A program made the position numbers and the translations under genes. Below are positions 8,213 to 16,910 of a DNA stretch of 64,000 nt, piece after piece. The notes beneath the pieces were generated by a model. The model was not told the DNA's origin. It made no database searches and saw only the letters and a program-made list of their open reading frames with translations. Location of the stretch: NCBI GenBank assembly GCA_033763935.1, contig JANRJO010000042.1, forward strand, positions 145,588 through 209,587. The letters run 5' to 3'. Source of the DNA: DALYJJ01 sp033763935. Its GTDB lineage: Bacteria; Acidobacteriota; Terriglobia; Bryobacterales; Bryobacteraceae. Within the stretch, counting starts at the first letter, position 1, and each line of letters opens with the position of its first letter.

Positions 8213-9145
8213 ATGCCAAGTCGAATCGGAGAGCTAAGGGAAGAGTTGGCCCGGCGAATCGCAGCCTGCGTTGGGTCGGAACAAAGGCGGGAGACCGCCG
8301 TGCCGGGGCTCGTCGTTCATAGGCGGACCGCCCCCACTCCACCCTGTTCCATGACCTACGAGCCGAGCCTCATCGTCACGGCGCAAGGGCGCAAGCGCGT
8401 GGAACTTGGCGGCAAGACCTACACCCATGGTCCGTCTCACTACCTGCTTGCCTCCGTTGCCCTCCCCGTCGTGGCCAGGGTGGTCGAGGCGAGCGAACAC
8501 TCGCCCTGTCTCGCGCTGTCGTTGAAACTGCCGATGCCGGTCGTCAGGGAACTTCTCAGCCGCGAAGACATCGTGGTCGCCGCGGATGCGCCAAGAGGGC
8601 CCGCCATCGCCATCGGCGAACTCACTGTCGATCTGCTGGATTCGTTCTGCCGGCTCCTGCGACTGTTGGATAAGCCTCGCGAAATTTCGTTCCTGCACGA
8701 GTTGGTTGAACGTGAGATCATCTTTCGCGTCCTCCAGGGACCGGAAGGCGGCCGTCTGCGCGCGATAGCAACCTCAGGGGACCAGAGTCAACGCACCGCG
8801 CGGGCAATCGCCTGGATTAAAGACAACTTCGAGAAGCCGCTACGGGTCGAGGATCTCGCAGAAATCGCGGGCATGGGCGTGTCCACGCTGCATCATCACT
8901 TCCGGTCTCTCACGGCCATGAGCCCGCTGCAGTACCAGAAGCAGATCCGGCTGCAGGAAGCGCGAGCCCGGATGTCGATCCACGGCCTGGATGCCGGGAG
9001 CGCGGCCCTGGCGGTCGGCTACGAAAGCGCCAGCCAGTTCACGCGCGAATACAAGCGCTTGTTCGGCCAAACACCGATGCGGGATCGTCGCGCGCTGCTC
9101 CGCTCGAGTGATGGCGCCCTGTCGCAACCGCTGGCCAGACGGTAA
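8213..9145 (+). CDS. AraC-family transcriptional regulator (AraC_N type)
   Basis: 310 residues. The N-terminal ~190 residues match the AraC_N regulator type (PSLIVTAQGRKRVELGGKTY, then HYLLASVALPV). The C-terminal ~100 residues carry two helix-turn-helix units (LRVEDLAEIAGMGVSTLHHHF and LAVGYESASQFTREYKRLFG). GGAG lies 9 bases before the ATG. It is divergent from the esterase/aldo-keto reductase operon and preceded by a 21-base-spaced direct repeat, so it probably controls that operon in response to a small aromatic or carbonyl compound; the ligand is inferred only from the neighbours. Confidence 0.9.
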   Translation: MPSRIGELREELARRIAACVGSEQRRETAVPGLVVHRRTAPTPPCSMTYEPSLIVTAQGRKRVELGGKTYTHGPSHYLLASVALPVVARVVEASEHSPCLALSLKLPMPVVRELLSREDIVVAADAPRGPAIAIGELTVDLLDSFCRLLRLLDKPREISFLHELVEREIIFRVLQGPEGGRLRAIATSGDQSQRTARAIAWIKDNFEKPLRVEDLAEIAGMGVSTLHHHFRSLTAMSPLQYQKQIRLQEARARMSIHGLDAGSAALAVGYESASQFTREYKRLFGQTPMRDRRALLRSSDGALSQPLARR

Positions 9146-9219
9146 CGGCAGGCTAGACTCCCCGTGCTGCCATCAGCGGGTGCTTGTCTCCTGCACCGTC
9201 TTTTCGAGAAACTGACGGC

Positions 9220-9609
9220 ATGGCCGGCATCGGTGTGCCCGAACTCCTCATCCTCGTGCCCACGATTCTCCTCGGTGCTCTCGTCCCGCTCTGGTTCGGT
9301 GTCGCCAATCTGGTTACCGCTGCCGGATTGGGCCTGGTTGCCCTTTTGTCCGCCGGGGCGCCAAGCGTGTTTCTTTCCGCAATTACCGCGGCCTGCCTGG
9401 GTGCCGGAGGCGTGGGTCTCCTGCAGCGCAAGCGCTATGGAGTCGTGTTGGCGCTTCTGGGCGAACTGTTGTGGATCGTGACGCCGCTGCCCGGTTCGTC
9501 CGAAGGTGTCCTGGACAAGCCCCAAGCGGTCGGATTCCTCATCGCGCTTGCCTTCCTGCTCGTGAACTTCCTGTACTTCCGCAAGCGCTGGGGTCAAATG
9601 GCCGCCTGA
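9220..9609 (+). CDS. Small integral membrane protein of unknown function
   Basis: 129 residues from ATG 9220 (MAGIGVPELLIL). Four hydrophobic helices are visible (about 5-30, 33-55, 65-85 and 98-118), with a short basic loop QRKRYG and a basic tail FRKRWGQMAA. I do not recognise the family; the pattern resembles small DoxX-like or uncharacterised four-helix inner-membrane proteins. It lies downstream of the AraC gene in the same direction and converges on the small gene at 9616. Confidence 0.6.
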   Translation: MAGIGVPELLILVPTILLGALVPLWFGVANLVTAAGLGLVALLSAGAPSVFLSAITAACLGAGGVGLLQRKRYGVVLALLGELLWIVTPLPGSSEGVLDKPQAVGFLIALAFLLVNFLYFRKRWGQMAA

Positions 9610-9615
9610 CCGCCC

Positions 9616-9840
9616 TCAGAGGGAGACAACCGCGTCGTTCCCGGTCCAAAACACCGAGTCGTTACAGAGATACCAGCGCTCGTTCCGCCCCGGCTCGCTG
9701 ACCCGCACGAAGAACTCCCCGTTAGTTGTCTCGCACAGCGTCAAAACCCCGTTCGGACCAAAGTCCACATGCCCTTCTTCGACGAACGGCGCCTGCGGTG
9801 GGCCCGCCACCGCTTCCACGAAATCTTCGAACCAACCCAT
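9616..9840 (-). CDS. Small hypothetical protein (74 aa)
   Basis: 74 residues starting MGWFEDFVEAV, acidic, with beta-like segments (VLTLCETTNGEFFVRVSE, RWYLCNDSVFW) and two cysteines. A good ribosome site (GGGGAGAG) precedes the ATG, which supports it as a real gene. There is no signal peptide or membrane segment. The function is unknown. Its 5' leader runs into a region with a nested inverted repeat (9915-9964). Confidence 0.6.
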   Translation of the reverse strand: MGWFEDFVEAVAGPPQAPFVEEGHVDFGPNGVLTLCETTNGEFFVRVSEPGRNERWYLCNDSVFWTGNDAVVSL

Positions 9841-9914
9841 TGTGTCTCTCTCCCCTCACTGATCTGTATCGGCCCGTCCGGCTAAATCCCTTAGAGACAT
9901 TATTATCCTTTTCT

Positions 9915-9964
9915 CTCAGTAAGGTTCCTAGTTTCCCCGGTACAAAAGCACTAGGCTGACTGAG
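9915..9964. promoter_or_regulatory. Nested inverted repeat in divergent leader region
   Basis: CTCAGT (9915-9920) pairs with ACTGAG (9959-9964). Inside it, CCTAGT (9927-9932) pairs with ACTAGG (9950-9955), leaving an asymmetric internal loop (6 and 3 bases) and a 17-base apical loop. It lies between the divergent genes at 9840 and 10095. It does not fit riboswitch classes I know and has no T-tract for a terminator, so it may be an RNA element or a compound operator. Confidence 0.4.
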
Positions 9965-10094
9965 TTCGGCGCACAGGTGTTTCATACGTCTTGCGCCCGC
10001 GCTGACAGTTCTGTTACAACTGTGACCCATCCGTCCAGTGGCTCCGAACTGCCGGTACTCAGGCGCACGGGGGTTCTCTGGACCAGGGAGGTTT

Positions 10095-10526
10095 ATGAGA
10101 AAGATCTGCCTGCTGTTGCTTCTGGGTCTGCTGCCCGCGTTCGGACAGATTGCCCCGTCCACGAAATCGGCACCCGCACGGACCGCCGAACAAAAGCGCG
10201 TGTTCCAGGAGCGGCTGCAACAACTGAAGATGGCGATGTCTGTCCAGGTAGCCGTGCGGGACGACATCGAAGGATTCCGCCGCGGCACCGGGGAGGAGGC
10301 GGCTGCGCTAGCGCAAGGTACCGGCGCTCCTGCCTTCGCCGGGGTCCGGGAACTGCCCGGCGGCGGGCAGGCGGTCCGCGCCGACCTGTCGCAATTGGAG
10401 TTTCTGGTGGTGACGCAAGCCGCGGACGGCTCCCGCGTACTCACTCACGCCCCTGCCGCCGCCGCGGCCAAACCCGCCAAAGCAGCCAAGGCTGCAGCTC
10501 GCCAGGGAGGCGCCGATGTTCGTTAA
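10095..10526 (+). CDS. Small secreted protein of unknown function
   Basis: 143 residues. The ATG at 10095 is preceded by GGGAGG (10086-10091). A signal peptide (MRKICLLLLLGLLPAFGQ) is followed by a helical charged segment (EQKRVFQERLQQLKMAM) and a central small domain. The tail is an alanine/lysine-rich, low-complexity stretch (AAAAAKPAKAAKAAAR). It overlaps the start of the metallopeptidase gene by 11 bases, so the two are coupled; it could be a chaperone or inhibitor for that protein, which is inference. Confidence 0.6.
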   Translation: MRKICLLLLLGLLPAFGQIAPSTKSAPARTAEQKRVFQERLQQLKMAMSVQVAVRDDIEGFRRGTGEEAAALAQGTGAPAFAGVRELPGGGQAVRADLSQLEFLVVTQAADGSRVLTHAPAAAAAKPAKAAKAAARQGGADVR

Positions 10527-11904
10527 ATCGAAACTGATCCTCGCCCTCCTGACTGCCGGAGCCGCCTTCGCCGCCGACGTGGTCGTCTTCAACGCCGACG
10601 GCCCCGGCGTGGGCTTCAACGACCCTACGCCCGCCACGCCCGTCGGTGGAAACCCCGGCACCACCGTCGGCCAGCAGGCGCTCAATGTCTTTGAAGAGGC
10701 CGCACGCCGCTGGGGCGCCAAACTCGTCAGCACGCAACCCATTCTGATCATCGCCACCTTCACGCCGCTCAGTTGCACCGCCACCAGCGCCGCACTCGGC
10801 GCCGCCGCGCCCAACTGGTACTACTCCAACCTTCCCGCCGCCAACGGAGGCAAGGATCTGGTCCCCAACACCTGGTATCCCGCCGCCCTTGCGGAAAAGT
10901 TGACCCGCGTTGATGTCGTCATCGATCCCAACGACCCCTTTGAGATCTTCACCCTGTTCAACAGCCGCCTGGGTCAGCCGGGCTGCCTCCAGAACAGCGG
11001 CTGGTACTACGGGCTCGACAACAACGAACCGCTGAACCGGATTGACCTCCTTGCCGTCGTCCTCCACGAGTTCGGCCACGGCCTGGGTTTCACCGCCAAT
11101 CCCACTTCCGCCGGCAACGGCGCCCGCTTCGGCGGCCGCCCCTCCATCTGGGAGTACCAGATGCTCGACGTCACCACCAACAAGCGCTGGATCGACATGA
11201 CGAACGCCGAGCGGGCAGCCTCCGCCCGCAATAACCTGAACCTGGTGTGGACCGGCAAGAGCGTCACCAACGTCATTCCGAGCGTGCTCGACCCGCGCCT
11301 GGAAGTCGACACCCACGGCTCCTCCGCGCTCCCTTCGCAAGAGGCCTTCGCATCCGCCTTTGGTCCGCCCGTCACCAAGCCGGTCAACGGCAAGCTGGTA
11401 GCGCCGGCGGACGGCGGCGGCGTCTCGCCCGCCGACGGCTGCGAGCCCTTCCCGCTGGGCGCGAACGTTGCGGGCAACGTGGTGCTGGTAGACCGCGGCA
11501 ACTGCACCTTTGTGCAGAAGGTGCTGAACGCTCAGGCGGCCGGCGCCACGGCCGTCATCATCGCCAACAACGCACCGGGCCCGCTAGTGCCCGGCGGCGC
11601 GAGCACCGACGTCACCATCCCCTCGGCCGGCGTCACCCAGGCGTTCGGAACCGCGCTCCGGGCCGCCAACCCGGCGCCCAACGCCGCGCTGCGGACCAGC
11701 GCGCTAACGCGCATCGGTACCACCGCCGGCTACGTGCGGCTCTATGCGCCGCTCACCTTCGCCGGCGGCTCCTCCGTTTCCCACTGGGACATCTCGGCCA
11801 CCCGCAACCTGCTGATGGAGCCGTTCTTCACCAGGGATTCGGGCGAGTCCGTCAAACACCCCGACGACCTCACGCTCAACCTGCTGCGCGATATCGGCTG
11901 GTAG
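10516..11904 (+). CDS. Secreted zinc-metallopeptidase-like protein with PA-domain insert
   Basis: 462 residues with a signal peptide (MFVKSKLILALLTAGAAFAA). Residues 184-188 are HEFGH within VVLHEFGHGLGF, a zincin motif. A protease-associated (PA) domain lies at roughly 320-390 (NVVLVDRGNCTFVQKVLNAQAAGA). It is followed by SVSHWD and LMEPFF, which in related exported zincins returns to the catalytic fold. In a metzincin the third ligand would be at position 194, but that residue is alanine, so the third ligand must come from elsewhere or activity is reduced. GGGAGG lies before the ATG. It is co-transcribed with the small secreted protein at 10095. Confidence 0.8.
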   Translation: MFVKSKLILALLTAGAAFAADVVVFNADGPGVGFNDPTPATPVGGNPGTTVGQQALNVFEEAARRWGAKLVSTQPILIIATFTPLSCTATSAALGAAAPNWYYSNLPAANGGKDLVPNTWYPAALAEKLTRVDVVIDPNDPFEIFTLFNSRLGQPGCLQNSGWYYGLDNNEPLNRIDLLAVVLHEFGHGLGFTANPTSAGNGARFGGRPSIWEYQMLDVTTNKRWIDMTNAERAASARNNLNLVWTGKSVTNVIPSVLDPRLEVDTHGSSALPSQEAFASAFGPPVTKPVNGKLVAPADGGGVSPADGCEPFPLGANVAGNVVLVDRGNCTFVQKVLNAQAAGATAVIIANNAPGPLVPGGASTDVTIPSAGVTQAFGTALRAANPAPNAALRTSALTRIGTTAGYVRLYAPLTFAGGSSVSHWDISATRNLLMEPFFTRDSGESVKHPDDLTLNLLRDIGW

Positions 11905-11911
11905 CCACGGC

Positions 11912-11939
11912 GGGGCGCCGGTGGTATCGCCGGCGCCCC
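11912..11939. terminator. Bidirectional GC-rich terminator hairpin
   Basis: A perfect 10-base stem, GGGGCGCCGG (11912-11921) with CCGGCGCCCC (11930-11939) and an 8-base loop. It fills the gap between the convergent genes ending at 11904 and 11940. It lacks a T-run but its position and strength suit both strands. Confidence 0.6.
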
Positions 11940-13106
11940 CTACTTCAGCGCCTGGTTCGCTAGGCACCCCTTGCTGAGTCCCGCCGCCTCACGGAGACGC
12001 GTCGCGCGTGCCAGGGCCCGCTTCGCCTTATTGACCTCGAGGTCTCGCAGTGTTGTATCGCCTGTCGACGCCTCCGCTTTCCGAACGGCGATCTCCGCGT
12101 CTTCCTCCGCCGCGCAGAGCGCCTCCGTCGCCGACTCCTCCTTGGCCTTCTCCTCGGCGGACTTCGGCAGAATCTCTCCCGCCAGCGCCTTCGCCGCGTC
12201 AGCCTTAGCGCCATTGAGTAGTTCGCCCAGCACGGCCAGAAACTTGTTGCCGTCCGCCGTCTCCGTGATGGACAAAGAGACGGCCACCGGCATGTATTCC
12301 CGTCGCTTCGTCTCGCCCTGCTCCACGTCCGCCTTGTAGGCCTTCGCCGAGGCGGCCGTGATCTCCTTCCATGGCATCAGATTGCTGCGGAAGCGAGGAA
12401 ACTCGGCGGGACCCGGTTCGAACCAGCCGCCTTTCAGGAATCGGCCGAGGTCGATGGTGCCGACGGCGATGGTGTCGCCCGCCGCCGAGGCCCCCGGCGC
12501 CGCGATGGCGAAAGTGGCCGCATAGGCACGGTCGTTCTTGTTACGGTCCCCTATGAAGTCGCGGACCGAGAAATGGCGGGTATCGAGATGCATCGCCGTC
12601 GAGTCCTCCGACGCTACGATCTGTGCCTCGAACACGATGTCGATGTCTGCGTTCTCAGGGATGCCCAGCGGCTTGGCCAATGTGAACAGGGCTTTGTCTT
12701 CCTTGGACCACTTCTGCTTATCGCGGTCCTCGAAGATTCCGTACACGCCAAGCACGCACGCCAGGTCTTTGTTAATCGAAAGCGTCTTCTCGTTCTCCGC
12801 CTTGACGTACATCGTCGTAAACCGCCACCCTGAGGCCTGTTCCGTGGCTTCCGCGCCGGCCTTCTGTAGAAGGCCGCCGATGGCGCCCAAGCCCCACTCG
12901 ATCACGCGCGGAACGAATACACCCGCCAGCGCCCCGAAGCCAAGGACCTTGATCGGATCGACCTTCACCGGGTTGATCAGGCATGCGTCGCGCAGGTAAA
13001 CCCGCATCTCGGGTCTGGGCTCCGTCTTCCTGGCCTCCTGAGCGGGAGCGGAGGCCCCCGCGGCAATCGCGAGCAGCAGCGCGAAGCGCGATAGAGATGT
13101 TCTCAT
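11940..13106 (-). CDS. Secreted protein of unknown function with helical C terminus
   Basis: 388 residues from the ATG at 13106, with a signal peptide (MRTSLSRFALLLAIAAGASAPAQ). A glycine-rich hydrophobic stretch (VLGFGALAGVFVPRVIEWGLGAIGGLL) may contact a membrane. The middle is beta-rich (ADIDIVFEAQIVAS, AAGDTIAVGTIDLGRFLKGG), and the last ~90 residues are charged helices (EEKAKEESATEALCAAEEDAE). I do not recognise the family. Its start overlaps the stop of the old-yellow-enzyme gene by one base (TGATG), making it the third gene of the operon beginning at 16103. Confidence 0.65.
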   Translation of the reverse strand: MRTSLSRFALLLAIAAGASAPAQEARKTEPRPEMRVYLRDACLINPVKVDPIKVLGFGALAGVFVPRVIEWGLGAIGGLLQKAGAEATEQASGWRFTTMYVKAENEKTLSINKDLACVLGVYGIFEDRDKQKWSKEDKALFTLAKPLGIPENADIDIVFEAQIVASEDSTAMHLDTRHFSVRDFIGDRNKNDRAYAATFAIAAPGASAAGDTIAVGTIDLGRFLKGGWFEPGPAEFPRFRSNLMPWKEITAASAKAYKADVEQGETKRREYMPVAVSLSITETADGNKFLAVLGELLNGAKADAAKALAGEILPKSAEEKAKEESATEALCAAEEDAEIAVRKAEASTGDTTLRDLEVNKAKRALARATRLREAAGLSKGCLANQALK

Positions 13107-14431
13107 CAGACCCCTGCCCCCGCCGCGAACGGAGCGGGCTGAAACACGCTCATGATCTCCCGCACCATCTCCTCCCGCGACGCGAAGCGGCTCTCCTCGT
13201 AACACCCCAGCGGGTTCTCGATCACGTTCACCAGGCACTTGTTGCAGTACGTGCACGGCTTCTCCGGCGCGTCCACGCCGCTCGCGAATTGCTGCACCAA
13301 ATCGTTGTTGGCCACCAGCGGCCGCCCGATGCTCACCGCATCGCACTCGCCCCTGTCGATCACCTCGCGAATCACGGACGCCGTCTGAAAGCCGCCCGTG
13401 CAGATCACTGGGATGCTCACCGCCGCGCGGATCGCCGCCGCTTCCTCGCGATTGATCCCTTCGATCACCGGTCCCCGTGCCTGCGTCCACAAGTATCGAT
13501 ACAGCTTCGCCCCCGCCGGGTTCGTCAGCATCAGATAGTTCGACAACTCCCGCCGCCCGCTCGAAAGCATCGTGTCGAATGTCTTCACCGCTTCCTCCAC
13601 CGGGAAGTCGCCCGGCGGATTCTTTGGATGCGGGAAGTAGCTGCCGCCGGAGACGTGAATGGCATCCACCCCCTCCGCCTCCAACCATTGGCACACGCGC
13701 ACCGAATCGGCGAGCGTGTTGCCCTCCTTGTCGAACGGCTGCAAGGCGTTGTTGTGCTCCACGGCGCTGATCTTCATCTGCAGATGAAAATCGCGGCCCA
13801 CCGCGGCGCGGATCGCGCGAACCACCTCGAGCACGAAGCGCGCCCGATTCTCGAGCGCCCCCCCATACTCGTCCTTGCGGTCGTTGATCGCCGAACTGAG
13901 AAACTGCGTAATCAGGTATCCGTTGGCCCCGTGCAGTTCCACGCCGTCCAGGCCCGCCTCCCGCGCGCGCCTCGCTCCCGCCGCAAACTCCGACACCGCC
14001 TGCGCGATGTCCTCCTTCGTCATGCGCTCGCACTCGAAGCCGTGTATTGGGTCCGGCCGGTCCGTGGAACTCAGGCCCTTCGCGAACTCGATGCCGCCGA
14101 TGTCCCGCTGCCGCCCCGCGTGGCTCAACTGCAGAATGAACTTGCAGTCGTGCTCGTGAACGCGCTTGCCCAGTTCCCGCCAGAACGGCACCCGCTCGTC
14201 GCGATCGATGGTTGCGTAGTTCGGCATGATCCGGCCGCGAATCGCGACCGAAACGAAGGACGAGATGATCGCCCCCACGCCCCCGCGCGCGAATTTCAGT
14301 TCCCAGTTGATGCGCGCCTGGTTGCCGGACCCGTCATAGTTGTCAAAGCGCCCCGCCAGGTTCGACCGGAAGATCCGGTTCTTCACCGTCAGATTGCGGA
14401 ACGAAAGCGGCGTGAAGATGACATCGGACAT
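13106..14431 (-). CDS. NADH:flavin oxidoreductase (old yellow enzyme family) with Cys cluster
   Basis: 441 residues. A TIM-barrel FMN oxidoreductase: the segment FTPLSFRNLTVKNRIFRS, the HAGRQ active-site motif, HGANGYLITQFLS and the phosphate-binding CTGGF and SIGRPLVA. The C-terminal cysteines C393, C396, C399 and C410 match the iron-sulfur cluster motif of 2,4-dienoyl-CoA reductase and related enoate reductases. The C-terminal FAD/NAD(P)H half of those enzymes is absent. It probably reduces activated C=C bonds in the cytoplasm. It starts one base before the gamma-glutamyltransferase stop region, in one operon. Confidence 0.9.
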   Translation of the reverse strand: MSDVIFTPLSFRNLTVKNRIFRSNLAGRFDNYDGSGNQARINWELKFARGGVGAIISSFVSVAIRGRIMPNYATIDRDERVPFWRELGKRVHEHDCKFILQLSHAGRQRDIGGIEFAKGLSSTDRPDPIHGFECERMTKEDIAQAVSEFAAGARRAREAGLDGVELHGANGYLITQFLSSAINDRKDEYGGALENRARFVLEVVRAIRAAVGRDFHLQMKISAVEHNNALQPFDKEGNTLADSVRVCQWLEAEGVDAIHVSGGSYFPHPKNPPGDFPVEEAVKTFDTMLSSGRRELSNYLMLTNPAGAKLYRYLWTQARGPVIEGINREEAAAIRAAVSIPVICTGGFQTASVIREVIDRGECDAVSIGRPLVANNDLVQQFASGVDAPEKPCTYCNKCLVNVIENPLGCYEESRFASREEMVREIMSVFQPAPFAAGAGV

Positions 14432-14432
14432 T

Positions 14433-16103
14433 TCACTTCCCCTTCCCCCAAAACGGTTCCGGCTCCGGTACCGCCGCGCCGTCTTTCTGCGGCGACGAGG
14501 CGCCGTACTTGATGCCGGTCTTCGAATCGAACAGCACGGCCTGCCCGCCGCCCATCCAGCTCGAATACTCGCCTTCCATCTCCAACCGGTGGCCGCGCTC
14601 CCGCAGCGCCTCCAGGGTCTCCAGCGGGATGCGATTCTCGAGCATCACGTCGCAGCCGCCGAAGTTCAGCTTCGTGAACCGGGGCGCTTCAAGCGCGGCC
14701 TGAATGTTCATACCGTGGTCGGCGATGTACGAGACGAACTGCGCGTGCGCCTGCGGCTGATTCAGCCCGCCCATGATGCCGAACCCGATGCGCACGCTGT
14801 CGCGTTCCATCAGGCCGGGAATGATGGTGTGCAACGGACGCTTCCGCGGCGCGGCCTGGTTCGGGTGGCCCTCATCCAACACAAAAAGTCCCGCGCGATT
14901 GTGCAAGTGGAATCCGTACGGCGGTACGGCCACCCCCGAACCCCAACTCAGGTACACGCTCTGGATCAGCGACGCGATGTTCCCGTCACGGTCCACGGCC
15001 GTGAGGTACACCGTGTCGCCGGCGCCCGTACCCGGAATCCCGGCCTGCGCCTCGCAGTTGGCCTTCTCGCCAATACTCTTGGCCCGCGCTGCCGCGTACT
15101 CCTTTGCCAGCAGCTCCGCCGGGAAGCGAACGCTTCGCGGATCGGCGAGGTAGCGCCGGGCATCCTGATAGGCCAGCTTTTGCGCCTCGATCTTGCCATG
15201 CAGCGTCTCCGCCGCGTACGGCGCCATGCTTTGTAGCCGCAGCGTCCCCATCAGGTTCAGCATGCCCAGCGCCGTCGCGCCCATGGTCGGCGGCGGCAAT
15301 TCGTAGATCTTCCACCCCCGGTAGGTCGTTGAGATCGGCTCCACCCATTCCGCCGCGTACTCGCTCAGGTCCGCCGCCTCGAACGCCCCGCCCAGCCGGC
15401 GCGAAGTCTCGAGAATCGCCGTCGCGATGGGTCCTCGATAGAACGCCACCGCGCCCCGCTCCGCAATCAGCCGGAGGGCCGATGCCAGGTCCGGGTTGCG
15501 AACCAACTGCCCCGTCGCCGGCGCCGCACCGTCGCGCAGAAACGTCTTCTCGGTGTATTCGTCAATGCGCAGCTTACCCACCGTCCCGCGCCAGTGTTCC
15601 GCGATGAGTTCCGTCAGCGGAAATCCGTGGTCCGCGTAATAGATGGCCGGCGCGAACAGGTCCTTCCAGGGAAGCCGGCCGAAGCGCTTGTGCAGCCGTT
15701 CCCAGCCCTCCACGCAGCCTGGCACCGTGGCCGACAGGATACCGGACTGCGGCATCGACGGGTGCCCCGCATCACGAACCCGTTTCACCGTGAGCCCCTT
15801 CGGCGCCCACCCGCCGCCGTTCAGCCCGGTGATGCGCCCCGTCTTCGCCTCACTATAAATCGCCATCACGTCGCCGCCGATGCCGTCCGACATCGGCTCC
15901 ACCACGGCGAGAACCGCGTTCGCCGCAATCGCCGCGTCCATCGCGCTGCCGCCGCGCGCCAGGATCTGCGCTCCCGCCTGCGACGCCAGCGTCTGGCTGG
16001 CGGCGACGATCCCGCGTTCCGTAATCACCATCGAGCGCGCCTGTGAGCGGCTCTGTCCCCAACCCGTAGCACTCATGAGCAAGACCAGTGCAAGTACACG
16101 CAT
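14433..16103 (-). CDS. ggt: Gamma-glutamyltransferase (secreted)
   Basis: 556 residues from the ATG at 16103, giving a signal peptide (MRVLALVLLMSATGWG). Typical GGT: SQAGAQILARGGSAMDAAIA, and G-D-T364 at the predicted autocleavage site, where T364 becomes the nucleophile of the small subunit, followed by VDRDGNIASLIQS and the GGLNQPQ segment. It would cleave gamma-glutamyl bonds such as glutathione in the periplasm, although acidobacterial GGT-like proteins may have other substrates. It is first in the three-gene operon with the flavin oxidoreductase and an unknown secreted protein. Confidence 0.93.
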   Translation of the reverse strand: MRVLALVLLMSATGWGQSRSQARSMVITERGIVAASQTLASQAGAQILARGGSAMDAAIAANAVLAVVEPMSDGIGGDVMAIYSEAKTGRITGLNGGGWAPKGLTVKRVRDAGHPSMPQSGILSATVPGCVEGWERLHKRFGRLPWKDLFAPAIYYADHGFPLTELIAEHWRGTVGKLRIDEYTEKTFLRDGAAPATGQLVRNPDLASALRLIAERGAVAFYRGPIATAILETSRRLGGAFEAADLSEYAAEWVEPISTTYRGWKIYELPPPTMGATALGMLNLMGTLRLQSMAPYAAETLHGKIEAQKLAYQDARRYLADPRSVRFPAELLAKEYAAARAKSIGEKANCEAQAGIPGTGAGDTVYLTAVDRDGNIASLIQSVYLSWGSGVAVPPYGFHLHNRAGLFVLDEGHPNQAAPRKRPLHTIIPGLMERDSVRIGFGIMGGLNQPQAHAQFVSYIADHGMNIQAALEAPRFTKLNFGGCDVMLENRIPLETLEALRERGHRLEMEGEYSSWMGGGQAVLFDSKTGIKYGASSPQKDGAAVPEPEPFWGKGK

Positions 16104-16193
16104 GAATCGGCTTATTGTATCCCCACCAGCCGCCCATGCTATCCTCGAATCAATTCTGGCCCTCATTTCATCCGAATCTGGGAGGTCTCTGGG

Positions 16194-16868
16194 ATGAGAA
16201 ATCTGGTTCTAGCAATGGGTTTGGCAGGCAGCTTGATGGCCGCCAGTCTCCCCACTTCCAGCGTCCGTGGCAACTACGTGGAAGCCCGGAACGCCGACGT
16301 GTACACAGGTGCCTGCTTCGCGAATTCGGAAGCCGGCAACATGGGTGAGCTTGCCGTCTTCGGTTGGAAGGTCGACAAGGGAACATTCAAGGGCGTCAAC
16401 ATCGACGGGCTCTCCGTCGTCGGCGTGGTCAAGGCCAAAGGCACGCTGGGGAACCAGTTCGGTGAAGCCTACCCGGTGAAGAGCGTTTTGATCGTCGACG
16501 AGCGCGCCACCCCCGAACAGCGCCTGGCGCTGCGCGCCTTCGCCCAGCGCATGTCGGGCGATCTTCTTGAAAACATCGTGAAGGTGGACGCCGCGCCTAT
16601 CAGCCTCGAGATCGAAAACGGCGACGTGCACGGCGCCAAGGCCAGCCTCTCCGCCGGTTCGCTCGCTTTCATCCGCACCCGCGCCGTCGCCGCCACTGAC
16701 CACATCTGCGGCCACGAAGAAGCCTGGTATAGCCCGCTCAGCAAGGTGGATCACGCGATGCCCGCCGTGACCCTCGCCCACGACTACAAGGGCGAGGACC
16801 TCGGCTCCAAGTGGAGCAGCCCCAACAAGCGCGGGGCGTTCGTCGCCAATTTCAGCCTCTCCGAGTAA
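16194..16868 (+). CDS. Secreted protein, DUF1326-like
   Basis: 224 residues with a signal peptide (MRNLVLAMGLAGSLMAA). The segment GNYVEARNADVYTGACFANSEAG and the later LSVVGVVKAKGT recall the DUF1326 family, though the usual CPC motif is missing. A second pattern, FIRTRAVAATDHICGHEEAWY, adds one conserved-looking cysteine and several histidines that could bind metal. The function is unknown. It is divergent from ggt, with 90 bases between the starts, and followed by a TSUP transporter gene in the same direction. Confidence 0.6.
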   Translation: MRNLVLAMGLAGSLMAASLPTSSVRGNYVEARNADVYTGACFANSEAGNMGELAVFGWKVDKGTFKGVNIDGLSVVGVVKAKGTLGNQFGEAYPVKSVLIVDERATPEQRLALRAFAQRMSGDLLENIVKVDAAPISLEIENGDVHGAKASLSAGSLAFIRTRAVAATDHICGHEEAWYSPLSKVDHAMPAVTLAHDYKGEDLGSKWSSPNKRGAFVANFSLSE

Positions 16869-16872
16869 CTCC

Positions 16873-16901
16873 CTGATCAGGCTCACGGCGTTCGATATAC
16901 T
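16873..16901 (+). promoter_or_regulatory. Candidate promoter giving a near-leaderless transporter mRNA
   Basis: CTGATC (16873-16878) and TATACT (16896-16901) are 17 bases apart. The predicted transcript start falls at or next to the GTG at 16911, so the mRNA would have almost no leader. The -35 is a weak match. Confidence 0.3.
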
Positions 16902-16910
16902 CGCAACGTC

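Noticed and set aside
9915..9964. Possible cyclic-di-GMP riboswitch from the hairpin and nearby A-rich loop
   Set aside because: The conserved aptamer core (tetraloop and receptor) is absent, so it is kept only as an unnamed structured element.
13107..14033. N-terminal extension of about 300 residues on the secreted protein at 11940
   Set aside because: It lies out of frame over the oxidoreductase coding sequence; the ATG at 13106 has a signal peptide and a TGATG junction.
12983..14512. Long plus-strand open frame opposite the old-yellow-enzyme gene
   Set aside because: Arg/His/Pro-rich shadow translation; the minus strand encodes a clear FMN oxidoreductase.
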